The position numbers and the translations under genes are program-made. Shown here piece after piece: positions 43,400-51,222 of a stretch of DNA of 64,000 nt (its first letter is position 1; every line of letters starts with the position of its first letter). The DNA comes from Phymatolithon calcareum (lineage: Eukaryota > Rhodophyta > Florideophyceae > Hapalidiales). A model generated the notes under the pieces. The model had not been told where the DNA came from. It searched no databases and saw only the letters and a program-made list of their open reading frames with translations. Where the stretch lies: positions 3,348,001 through 3,412,000 of the forward strand of contig OZ345353.1 in assembly GCA_977006965.1 (NCBI GenBank). Reading direction: 5' to 3'.

Positions 43400-43439
43400 C
43401 TTAAAAATTGACGTCATCTGCAATAAAGAAAGAAAGAAA

Positions 43440-43498
43440 TTGGATAAGGCATCGGTCTACGGATCCGGAGATTGCAGGTTTAAGTCCTGCCGCGATCG
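43440..43498 (+). tRNA. 3' half of a tRNA-Arg(ACG)-like gene
   Basis: Reads GGATAAGGC (D-arm 3' side), an anticodon loop CTACGGA (anticodon ACG), a T arm GCAGG-TTTAAGT-CCTGC with perfect stem, and acceptor strand CGCGATC plus G. T5 follows at 43501-43505, a Pol III terminator. The 5' acceptor strand and most of the A box are absent, replaced by the LINE tail. T56 replaces the invariant C of the T loop. It cannot make a tRNA. Confidence 0.7.
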
Positions 43499-44545
43499 AC
43501 TTTTTCAACGAGCCCGGGTTTTGCGGGCTTTAACAGAGTAACGGAGATACCAAGGTAGTAGCATCTGAAACGCATCTCCCTTACAGTCTTATGAGTGTTT
43601 CTGAGGGCGTAAATTCAAAAAAAAACAAGAAAAAAACTTGTTTCCACTTTTCTCAGTTTGACTTCGTCGCTTTAGAGCTAGTATAGAAATATGTTCACGA
43701 CACCGTCATCGGCATGAATGTATTCTACTAATTGCTGTAGTTCTCTGTAAAGCTTAGATGTTAATATTTGCTGGTTCACCAATGGACGAACGAGATCGCC
43801 CACATAGAAAGGATCTAACTCAACAGTAGAAATATGAAGAAAAACGGGAGAAGAAGAAGAGGAAATTTTTATTATAGTGTTACCAATGCATCTGCTGACG
43901 CTTGGGGCAACACTTCTGGCGAGACACTAGGACTCAATCGGAACCCAAAAGCTCCATTTCGCTAAAAGCGACATAGTCAGCAAAACTCCAAAATCTACCT
44001 CTGGTCTCACAGAAGAGATCTCGAGGGGGAAAATCATATCGCTTCTATTGCCACGCAGAGTATACCGTCTCTTGACGAGCGACGGTATGCACATGGGAGT
44101 TTGCGACGTCCCGAGTCGCTTCTGCGCCGATGGCGCCATGGGCGAGTTTAGCGACTTCCCGGGTCTGAGAAGAACGGGAGAGAGAGAATGGGATTACAAT
44201 GACTTTGCTCTAGTGTTGAAACTTGTTCATGTGGGCGATGTTTCCCGTTTTTGTATTACTGTATTCGACTGTCTTTCCTCATTGTATCAAACCGTAGCAT
44301 GTTGTACAAGCTGAATGAAACATTTCTGGCGAGCCGGATCTTGATCGTCATTCGAAAATTGTGCTTTCCATTTCAGAGAAAAAAGCACTCTCACCCAGTG
44401 CTGCAATGCACATCAGACGATCATTGCAGAGTGCTCACGAAGGTATGCGAGGCGAAGCAAAACGGCACGTTGCCCGAATACAGTCAAACCTGTGTAATTG
44501 CAAAGGTTTTAGACAGTTTGTTGTTTTTCAGTTAGAGAGGATTTT

Positions 44546-44594
44546 GTATTCTGAGTTCCGAACATAACAATGTTATGTTCGGAACTCAGAATAC
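44546..44594. repeat. 49-bp perfect palindrome with 1-nt centre
   Basis: 24-nt arms GTATTCTGAGTTCCGAAC... and its exact complement around a single A. Copy 1 of unit A (about 10524-10550) has only the left arm, so the right arm is an added inverted copy. Confidence 0.95.
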
Positions 44595-44880
44595 ATTACC
44601 CTCAACCACATGACAATTAGCTTACAGGAAGTGAACACGTCGGCAGTCGAATTCACCCAGAATGCGTTTCGTCTTGCCAATGAAGACATACTCTATTTCT
44701 TTGTGCATTTCTGTGGCGAAAAAAGTCGAAACGTTTCTGATATGTTGAGAATGTTTAAACACGTGTACCTTTGTTTGAACAAAACGTGAACCAGTAATGT
44801 GAAATTAGCAGTCAAAAAATAAACGAAAAATGAACACACTCCTTTGACAGATTTGCAGGTGGCTATTTTGCATATCGCGG

Positions 44881-45799
44881 AAAGGACAAAATTTGGGGAA
44901 CATGCTTGCAAATTCCGCTCAGTTTTGCAAGATAGGCTTCGACAGAGAAGATCAGCGTTCATGTGAGGGATCAAGTCGGAACCACGTAAGCCAGAACCTA
45001 GGTTGGTCTCTCCCCGCAAATGATCAAGAATCAAAGAAAATCATGAATCAAAGAAAAACAAATAGCAAAGAAGGGAGAATCTGTAAGGATGGAACAAAAA
45101 GCAAAACCAAGACCCTATAAGAAAAGCAATCTACGATAAGCAAGACAGATACCGACTTGCCTTCATTTGGGAAATATGGTACCCACTTAATTTCTAGTTT
45201 GCGCACCACCCTAATACCTGTCGCTTGGAACAGTTTTACATTTTTTCAGTTACGGCAGGGGATGCGGGAAATATCGAAAATATGTGTGTTGTAAAATATT
45301 ATGGCAGGTGCAACGGGAACAGGAAAATCACAAATATTGCTGAGAACTGTAGGAATTTCTGAATTCACTTCCTGGATAACGCTATGTACTATTCACAAAA
45401 CCTCAAAATCGGCAACATCATTCACTATAGCATACGTCTCGTCCATAGCCTTGAGGTCATCTTAGACGAACCGAACCCCTACTGGAGCAGTATGGGCACA
45501 GTCGCTCTTTTTGTTTCGACCCCTGGCTCCTCCCACGAAGATACTACGTAAAAAGGCTTCAATGAGCGGTCTAAACTAAGGAGTTCGGCATCAGTGCCAT
45601 ACTTCCAGTGTTCGACATCAGAGTCCCCCGGCTGGATCATTTTCGCTAACCGAAATCGGCACTTTTTCCAGTCGTGTTCCGAGCGGTGCTTGTCCAGTTC
45701 CTCCGCGTTCTCGTTTCTGTCTGTACACATTGAAAATGAAAGCACAAAGACTAGCATGTCAGGGAACTGGGAGATTTAAAGCGAAAAATCACAACAGCG
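44881..45799. other. No clear gene; weak frame at 45479-45757 (-)
   Basis: The minus-strand 92-aa frame includes EHDWKKCRFRLAKMIQPGDSD, which reads like protein but is not recognised. An orphan MITE end lies at 45258-45277. Confidence 0.3.
45258..45277 (+). repeat. Orphan terminal repeat of the MITE family
   Basis: GGGGATGCGGGAAATATCGA is identical to the left end of the element at 36578. I found no matching inverted right end within the next 1.5 kb, so this is a truncated or end-deleted copy. Confidence 0.75.
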
Positions 45800-45804
45800 C
45801 TAAA

Positions 45805-46300
45805 TGTGGTAGCGTAGATCGGCGGAGCGACGCCTCTAAGTAGTTCGGGAACGGTTGGCCGTTGAGGCCGTGCAAGGCTCCAGCGATTGGTCTCTCCCGA
45901 TGGAGGATAGTGGCAGAGCAAACAACAAAACACACACACGGACTTGGGGTCCAATCGCAAGAGGACACCAACGTCCGTACGCAGACACACGGGCGAGGGT
46001 CCTAGGACCGAGGCTCGACCGACGGCCTAGAGTCGAGGTCGTACGCGAGGCCGTCCCTGAGGCGAAAGGTCCGCGAAGGTTGGAACTGAAAACGGTCGAT
46101 CTGGACCAAACACGGGTTGCCCCTTTTACTGAGGGCCGGCGGCCAAAAGCCGGCCATATATTACCAAATCGGTCTTATCATACTAGAAATAAACCTAAAC
46201 GGAGGGGACGACGGAGTCGAGGGCACAGCGTGTAAGCCCATGTGGGCTGTAATGGTCGGGGAAAAGCAAGGCCTCAGGGCCACCCATCCATACTACTACA
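45805..46300 (-). repeat. 3' LTR of the gypsy element
   Basis: 496 bp, beginning TGTGGTAGCGTAG and ending CTACTACA on the plus strand. It differs from the other LTR by 10 substitutions and no indels by my reading (about 98% identity). Confidence 0.95.
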
Positions 46301-46313
46301 CCCTCCCCTCCTT
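46301..46313 (-). other. Polypurine tract
   Basis: AAGGAGGGGAGGG on the minus strand, directly abutting the 3' LTR, the expected primer for plus-strand DNA synthesis. Confidence 0.85.
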
Positions 46314-46570
46314 AAAGCCGCAGCATTCAGCGAGGCAGACGAGTCAGCAGGGACAAGCCCCTTACCCCTTCACTGCGAAACGGCGTTTATATCGCCAGAG
46401 GAGGCCTTTTAGAAGGCCAGAATTGCAGAAAAGAGGGCAAATTTCGAGCGAGTTGACCCCCGCATCCCCACCCCCTTCCGCTGCCCCGCGGGTAACAGTG
46501 TGGGCTGGGCACCAACACTTCTCTTCGCCCCGGAGGGCTTGGGTGCCCCTTTTCGACAGCTCCCCGGTCT

Positions 46571-46740
46571 TCGGGCCTTCCAGGTCCACGTGTTCCGCGT
46601 GTAAGTTCCGCCCGTCCTCGCGGTCCTCGCAGGTACACGTGTGACTCCTGCCAGCCCTTTGGACCTTCCAGGTCCACGTGTAGGCGCCGTGTGACTTCTG
46701 CGAGCCCTTTGGACCTTCCAGGTCCACGTGTACGCGCCGT
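46571..46740 (+). promoter_or_regulatory. 50-bp repeats carrying four CACGTG boxes
   Basis: Two full 50-bp tandem units (46641-46690, 46691-46740) and earlier partial units. Each has CTTCCAGGTCCACGTG or a variant; CACGTG lies at 46587, 46636, 46675 and 46725. CACGTG is the G-box/E-box bound by bZIP and bHLH factors in many eukaryotes. The array precedes a TATA-like box and the antisense gene at 46962, so I read it as the upstream part of an antisense promoter; it could equally be 3' sequence of the sense element RNA. Confidence 0.55.
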
Positions 46741-46829
46741 GGCCTCCCTCCTTAGGGGGAAGCGAACGGCGCCGTGGCCACGCCATTACACGGCGCATGA
46801 GTTAGGGTCCGTGCCGCTATTGCTTGGGC

Positions 46830-46836
46830 ATAAATA
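46830..46836 (+). promoter_or_regulatory. TATA-like box of the antisense gene
   Basis: ATAAATA, about 130 bp upstream of the first in-frame ATG (46962) and about 100 bp downstream of the CACGTG array. Position and orientation fit antisense transcription. Confidence 0.45.
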
Positions 46837-46961
46837 GCGGCGCCGCCTCCTCGGCCCTGGCCCCTTTGCTTTCGCATACCCCTCTTCGGCAAGGTCAAGC
46901 ACTGACCGCTCCTCCTCGAAGAAGACGTCCACCTGTTCCCCAAGAAGACGCGTGCTGCGTC

Positions 46962-48317
46962 ATGGTGTGCTGGGTCAGATCGCGGCTCAACGTCGACGTG
47001 CCATGTGACGTCGAGCGCTCGCCGGAATGTCGGCGACGCGTTACTCGGAACTTGGAAGGCCCCGCCCTAGGCTGCGCAGCCGATTGGCGCCACCCGCGCC
47101 GCTGGAGCTGGCGCCGGGCCCTGTCCGATAGGGCGACCAAGCTCGGAAGGGGACATCCTGTCCCCGTGCATGTTGAGGCCGACGTTGCCCGTTTGCCGAC
47201 CGCCGGCGAGGTGTGCTGGGCCGAGCGCTTCTATGAGAGTTCGAAGGACGAGGCGTGGTGCCTCTCTCTTGGGCAATTTGACGCCCGTTGCCTCGATGGT
47301 CTTCCTCCGTTTGCACTTGATGTGCTGCCGAGCCCGGCTATGCAAGACCGGCGTGTGTCTCGTGACTTACGCCGTTGGCGTCACCGCCTACAGGGTCTCT
47401 TCCTCGAATGGATGACTGAAGCCGACTGTCTAACCGAACGAAGTTTCCGCTACGTCCCCGTCCCCGAAGGGTGGCACCGCTTCGAAGTGCCCTACGGGCT
47501 TCGCGTTGACATGCCGACCGTGCTGCGCTGTTGGGGACTGGAGATGGCAAAGTGCCCTTATCGCGAGCAAGAGACGGCCTGGCGTCGGGGCCCAGTTGCC
47601 CATTGCCTCTGGGCGGCATTCTTCGCGCAGTGGGTACGCAATGTTGCGCATGCGATCATGACGGAGGCCCATCTTCTCGGCCCGAACGCTCGGCTCTGGT
47701 GGCTTCCACCTGCCTTGGTGGCCGCCATGCGCCGTATCGGGTGTGCTTCCCTTCTTGGCGGTGACGTAGCGACCGGCCGACGACTTGAGGCCCTTCTCGC
47801 CGCCATCGATACCATTCATTGGTCAAAGGTGGATCCCACCAGAATCGTTTGGCCCCTGCGCAACGAAGTCGGCGCTCCCATGTACCGCAACGGGGATTTC
47901 GTCCCCGGGGATGTCCGTTCCTGGTCCCCCGCCGTACCGCGAGACATGCTCGGAGGTGTCTACGCCACCTTGCGCGGCGAGATTTACACCGGCGCCCTCG
48001 GCGCCTTCCGCGAAGAACATTCCGGCCGCGTCACCCGTCCTCGGTCCTGGAACGGACATGACTTCGATGCCCTTCGGGGCTTGGCCAAGGCCGACCGCGT
48101 GGCTGCCGAGGCCACTTCCACTGCCGGCGGCGCGAGCGGAAATGTCGAATCGGAATGCCGCACGAAACGGCCAAGGGATGGCAACGAAGATGTCCCTAAG
48201 AAGAATGATGATGAGGCCACCTCCCCGGCCATGGTGGCCTTTGGCATGTATCAGCCCGGTCGATCTGGCTTCATGCTCACCGTTGAGCGCCCTTGCTCCG
48301 CTTCTTCACCCGTGTGA
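46962..48317 (+). CDS. Antisense ORF 1 of the gypsy element (451 aa, unknown)
   Basis: Open from ATG (MVCWVRSRLN) to TGA, antisense to the element in the stretch between integrase and 3' LTR. The composition is that of a real soluble protein: many Trp, Arg and acidic residues and balanced hydrophobics (AHCLWAAFFAQWVRNVAHAI, EIYTGALGAF). The C-terminal 70 aa become Glu/Asp/Lys-rich and include KRPRDGNEDVPKK, a possible bipartite nuclear localisation signal. No enzyme, envelope or zinc-finger motif is recognised. Some plant gypsy elements (for example Retand-type) carry antisense ORFs in the same place; whether this is related is unknown. The minus strand here has only short shadow frames, and no element gene is expected there. 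Confidence 0.6.
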   Translation: MVCWVRSRLNVDVPCDVERSPECRRRVTRNLEGPALGCAADWRHPRRWSWRRALSDRATKLGRGHPVPVHVEADVARLPTAGEVCWAERFYESSKDEAWCLSLGQFDARCLDGLPPFALDVLPSPAMQDRRVSRDLRRWRHRLQGLFLEWMTEADCLTERSFRYVPVPEGWHRFEVPYGLRVDMPTVLRCWGLEMAKCPYREQETAWRRGPVAHCLWAAFFAQWVRNVAHAIMTEAHLLGPNARLWWLPPALVAAMRRIGCASLLGGDVATGRRLEALLAAIDTIHWSKVDPTRIVWPLRNEVGAPMYRNGDFVPGDVRSWSPAVPRDMLGGVYATLRGEIYTGALGAFREEHSGRVTRPRSWNGHDFDALRGLAKADRVAAEATSTAGGASGNVESECRTKRPRDGNEDVPKKNDDEATSPAMVAFGMYQPGRSGFMLTVERPCSASSPV

Positions 48318-48922
48318 CTGTCGAGGAGCCTTGCGACGAGGATGACGGCGCTCAACACCATCCGAGGACCAACTCGGCACCGGAAAGGCCTCTGGACTTC
48401 GTCGATGTTTCGACTGGAACGGCTGTCGAGGAGGTCATCAAGGGAGCTCGATCATCTTCCGCCGAGACCGAGGATCCGGAAAGCGCGGTGAATCGTGCGC
48501 TTCGTACCGCTCGTTGGGCCGCTCAGGCCGTGGCGATCATCGACGACCAAGGCGTGTCTCTTGTCTCGCCAGCCCCTCTGTACGAGTTGAGTCCCATGGT
48601 GGGCCGGGAGGTGACTGACATGGCCGTCGGCGTGTTCACGGATTCTAGGATTCACAAGTTGTTCAACGCGATGGGTCTTTCTCCCTTGGAGTGCAAGGAC
48701 CTATACTGGGTCGATGACGAGGAAGTGTCCACGGTGGTGTGGGCTTGTTCGAAGATGTTGCCGGCATCGCGCGTGGATCTGCCCATGTTCGCGACCAGGC
48801 CGGAAAAGAGACCGCAATCGAGGCTCTTCGCTTGGTATATTGGGCCACGCGCGATCTGCTGCCGCACCGGATCCCTTCTGCCCACACCTGTTAGCTTCGT
48901 TAGACGTACGTTTGAACTTTAG
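48287..48922 (+). CDS. Antisense ORF 2 of the gypsy element (~210 aa, unknown)
   Basis: Opens within the last codons of antisense ORF 1, in the -1 frame relative to it (31-nt overlap, no ATG near the start), and runs to a TAG at 48922. It is acidic at first (EEPCDEDDGAQHH), then helical (ESAVNRALRTARWAAQAVAII, MVGREVTDMAVGVF, LECKDLYWVDDEEVSTVVWACSKML). The overlap suggests it continues ORF 1 by frameshifting, splicing or a recent indel. Function unknown. Confidence 0.5.
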   Translation, partial: APLLRFFTRVTVEEPCDEDDGAQHHPRTNSAPERPLDFVDVSTGTAVEEVIKGARSSSAETEDPESAVNRALRTARWAAQAVAIIDDQGVSLVSPAPLYELSPMVGREVTDMAVGVFTDSRIHKLFNAMGLSPLECKDLYWVDDEEVSTVVWACSKMLPASRVDLPMFATRPEKRPQSRLFAWYIGPRAICCRTGSLLPTPVSFVRRTFEL

Positions 48923-49341
48923 GCCGACTTAGGCCATTTGTCCAGAAATACTTGTGACCCCGTACGTCCATGTTAGGAGGGCCCAAAGACATTGGCAGGA
49001 TGTCATGTATGAGCGGGCGATCCAATGAAGTCGCAAGGGCTCTTCCGTCCAAGTCCTCTGCCCCCTCATTCCCGACCCCTCCCCTCCTTAAGAAGAGCGC
49101 GAGCTCTCCAAATAGTGTCCCTGCCGGAACGCGAGGAGTGGTCCAGGGCGCGGCACAGCGGCCCAGGTTACTGTCGCGCGGCGTCGCGCAGGTGCTCTGG
49201 AAGGGCACCGATAACCTTTTCCGGGATTCCCCCTTTGCGCTTGCGGAAGAAGGAGCGCAACTTGTGCAAGGGGAGGCTGTCCGGACGTTGCCAGGTGTCG
49301 TCTTCCGGGCCGTACCCGAACCAGCGTGTTCGAATTCGGTT

Positions 49342-51039
49342 TCAGGCGGGATCGTAAGCGATCAAGCGGTCAATGACATACTCGTCACCATCGGAGTTCT
49401 CTCCCTCCTGCGTCGCTTCTGGTTCTTCGTTTGGTGGGGCCCTGACCGCGACGCCCCGATGGCGCTCCTCACGTCGACGCTCCTCTAGAGTGCGGTCGTC
49501 GGCGACCAGTGGCAGCCCGTCGGGCGGAGTTGGTGCAAGGACCACGCGGTCGCGAGAGACGGTGTCGTCAACGCCCGATGCGTTGATGATGACGGCGTTC
49601 TTCGCCGAGGTCTTTACAACTCCATAGGGTCCAGTTGCGAGGGACGCGAGCTTGTTCCGTTCGGGATCCTCCTTCGTAGGGGCCTCACGCCGTAAGAAGA
49701 CGAACGTTCCGAGGCGGATGTCTTCTCCGGAAGGTCTCACGGCCTTGTCGAAGTTGGCTTTGTATCGTGCTTGGGCGCGACGGATATTTTTGTCCGCAGT
49801 GGCCATGAGGGCCTTGAGGCGCGCCAAAAATTGCTCTTGTTGCAGGCGAGGGTGGGGTTCACCAGAGGAGCCCACGTTTTGGATGGCCAAGTGCACCGGT
49901 GGTCGACTGACCGTGAGTTCAAGGGGACTGAACCCCGTGGCGCTATGAATCTGGGTATTGAACCCGTACGACAGCGCGCCTGCAAAGAGATCCCAGTCGT
50001 CAAGGTGCTCTGTCACGTACGCGCGCAAGGCCGCGAGTATGGTGCGATTGTATCGTTCCGCTTGGCCGTTAGTCTGTGGATGGTAAGCCGCAGTGAATAG
50101 GTTCCGAATTCCTAGGGTCTGGCAAACGGCCTGAAAGTGGTTGGATGCGAACTGCTGGCCATTGTCCGACAAAAGGTACACCGGCCGTCCGTAAGCGAAT
50201 ACCCAGTGCTTACAAAATGCCGAGGCCACTGCGTGCGCCGTTGTGGACTTGAGCGGGACTGCTCGCGTGAGCTTTGAATAGAGGTCCATGATAACCAACA
50301 AGTTCTCGTGCCCGTCTTTGGTCTTGCGGAACGGACTGAGGATGTCGATAGAGACGAACTCCAAAGGCTGTGATGCGGGGAACAGCTTCAACCACTGACT
50401 GTGGCGGCGGAGCTTTACGCGCTCCTTTGCACATGGGGTGCATGATCGCACCGTGCGTACAACGTCAAGGGCCATGGACGGCCAGTAGAATTCTCGGCGC
50501 AAGGTCTGGTACATTCGAGTACTGCCCGGATGGCCCGCAAGCCGCGGGTAATGCGCCAAGTGCAACACACGGGGCCTCAAAGCCGGGGGAACAACGATCT
50601 GTGGTGAAAGGTCAAGGGGAGCGACCCGAACCAGAAGGCCGCGGTCGTCACGCTTGAACCTGGCCGACCGGCCGTCGTCCACCTTTGATGTGAGTACGCA
50701 GCACCAGGGGTCGGCAGACTGGGCCTCGATGTACTCTCCAATCGAGATTGGGATGTGGTCCGTTGCTTCGACGACCATCGCAACCAGCAAAGCTGGTGGG
50801 GCCAAGTCTTCTACGAAGGAGGAGAAGTCCTCCAACCATTCGAAGTCGTCTTGATCAAGTGGGTCACATGTTTGTCCCTTTCCAATCGCGGTTTCAACTG
50901 CTGGCAGGGAATGTCCAGATCTGGTCCGAATGGACAATCGCCGTACGTGGGTAAACGCGAGATGGTGTCGGCGATCGTATTCTCGGGGGCTTTCTTGTAA
51001 TGCACTTTGAAGCGATGCCCCATCAAAACGAGGCGCCAA
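49342..51039 (-). CDS. pol: Gypsy integrase (pol 3' part)
   Basis: 565-aa open frame, of which integrase homology begins near residue 40. HHCC zinc domain: His163, His170, Cys200, Cys203 (CTPC). DD35E core: Asp232 in VSIDILSP, Asp292 in SDNGQQF, Glu328 in TNGQAERYN. A GPY/F-like module (ATGPYGVVKT) lies about 120 residues later, then an acidic C-terminal tail (EGENSDGDEYVID). It inserts the cDNA into chromosomal DNA. The frame differs from that of RNase H upstream, so a frameshift separates them near 50.85-50.95 kb. All catalytic residues are intact. Confidence 0.9.
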   Translation of the reverse strand: MAPRFDGASLQSALQESPREYDRRHHLAFTHVRRLSIRTRSGHSLPAVETAIGKGQTCDPLDQDDFEWLEDFSSFVEDLAPPALLVAMVVEATDHIPISIGEYIEAQSADPWCCVLTSKVDDGRSARFKRDDRGLLVRVAPLDLSPQIVVPPALRPRVLHLAHYPRLAGHPGSTRMYQTLRREFYWPSMALDVVRTVRSCTPCAKERVKLRRHSQWLKLFPASQPLEFVSIDILSPFRKTKDGHENLLVIMDLYSKLTRAVPLKSTTAHAVASAFCKHWVFAYGRPVYLLSDNGQQFASNHFQAVCQTLGIRNLFTAAYHPQTNGQAERYNRTILAALRAYVTEHLDDWDLFAGALSYGFNTQIHSATGFSPLELTVSRPPVHLAIQNVGSSGEPHPRLQQEQFLARLKALMATADKNIRRAQARYKANFDKAVRPSGEDIRLGTFVFLRREAPTKEDPERNKLASLATGPYGVVKTSAKNAVIINASGVDDTVSRDRVVLAPTPPDGLPLVADDRTLEERRREERHRGVAVRAPPNEEPEATQEGENSDGDEYVIDRLIAYDPA

Positions 51040-51222
51040 CGTGCGAGGCGATTTGACCCATCGGCGAGGCTGAAAATCCAGCGGAGCGCCTGGTGATCGG
51101 TAAACAGATCAAACTCCTCCAGTTGGAGGTACGGTTGGAGGATCTGTACGGCCCATATGATGGCCAGGCATTCCTTCTCGCCCGCAGAGTAGTTTTCTGC
51201 TCCTTCTTTAAGAGCTCCGTGA
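50811..51222 (-). pseudogene. pol: Gypsy RNase H, N-terminally deleted
   Basis: Recognisable from ENYSAGEKECLAIIWAV through LFTDHQALRWIF and LARWRLVLMGHRFKVHYKKAPENTIADTISR. The ~70 residues that normally lie between RT and NYS, with the first catalytic Asp (the HTDAS motif), are missing: RT ends ELLKKEQ and RNase H resumes about at KEGAENYSAGEK within a few bases in another frame. This looks like an internal deletion with a frameshift, so the enzyme should be inactive. Confidence 0.8.

Larger units (their letters stand above)
42625..43638 (+). mobile_element. 5'-truncated RNase H-type LINE with tRNA-half 3' transduction
   Basis: Replaces about 110 bp of unit A present in copy 1. It starts abruptly after GCTGCACAA. 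Contents: RNase H domain, C-terminal Cys/His region, stop, LINE tail CAATAAAG(AAAG)n at 43421-43439, then a tRNA 3' half with T5, then about 125 bp ending in an A-rich tract (near 43618-43637) where unit A resumes. A second A-rich end after foreign sequence is what read-through transcription and retrotransposition (3' transduction) would leave. Confidence 0.55.
39265..44880 (-). repeat. Repeat unit A, copy 3 (one interruption)
   Basis: Same orientation as copy 1. Pieces match in order: 39290-39360, 39745-40790 (with about 300 bp extra at 39400-39720), the gene 40791-42353, its 5' region to about 42624, an inserted LINE with tRNA half (42625-43638), then 43631-44880. Copies 2 and 3 are arranged tail to tail, so 35.5-42.6 kb forms a large interrupted inverted repeat. 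Confidence 0.75.
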
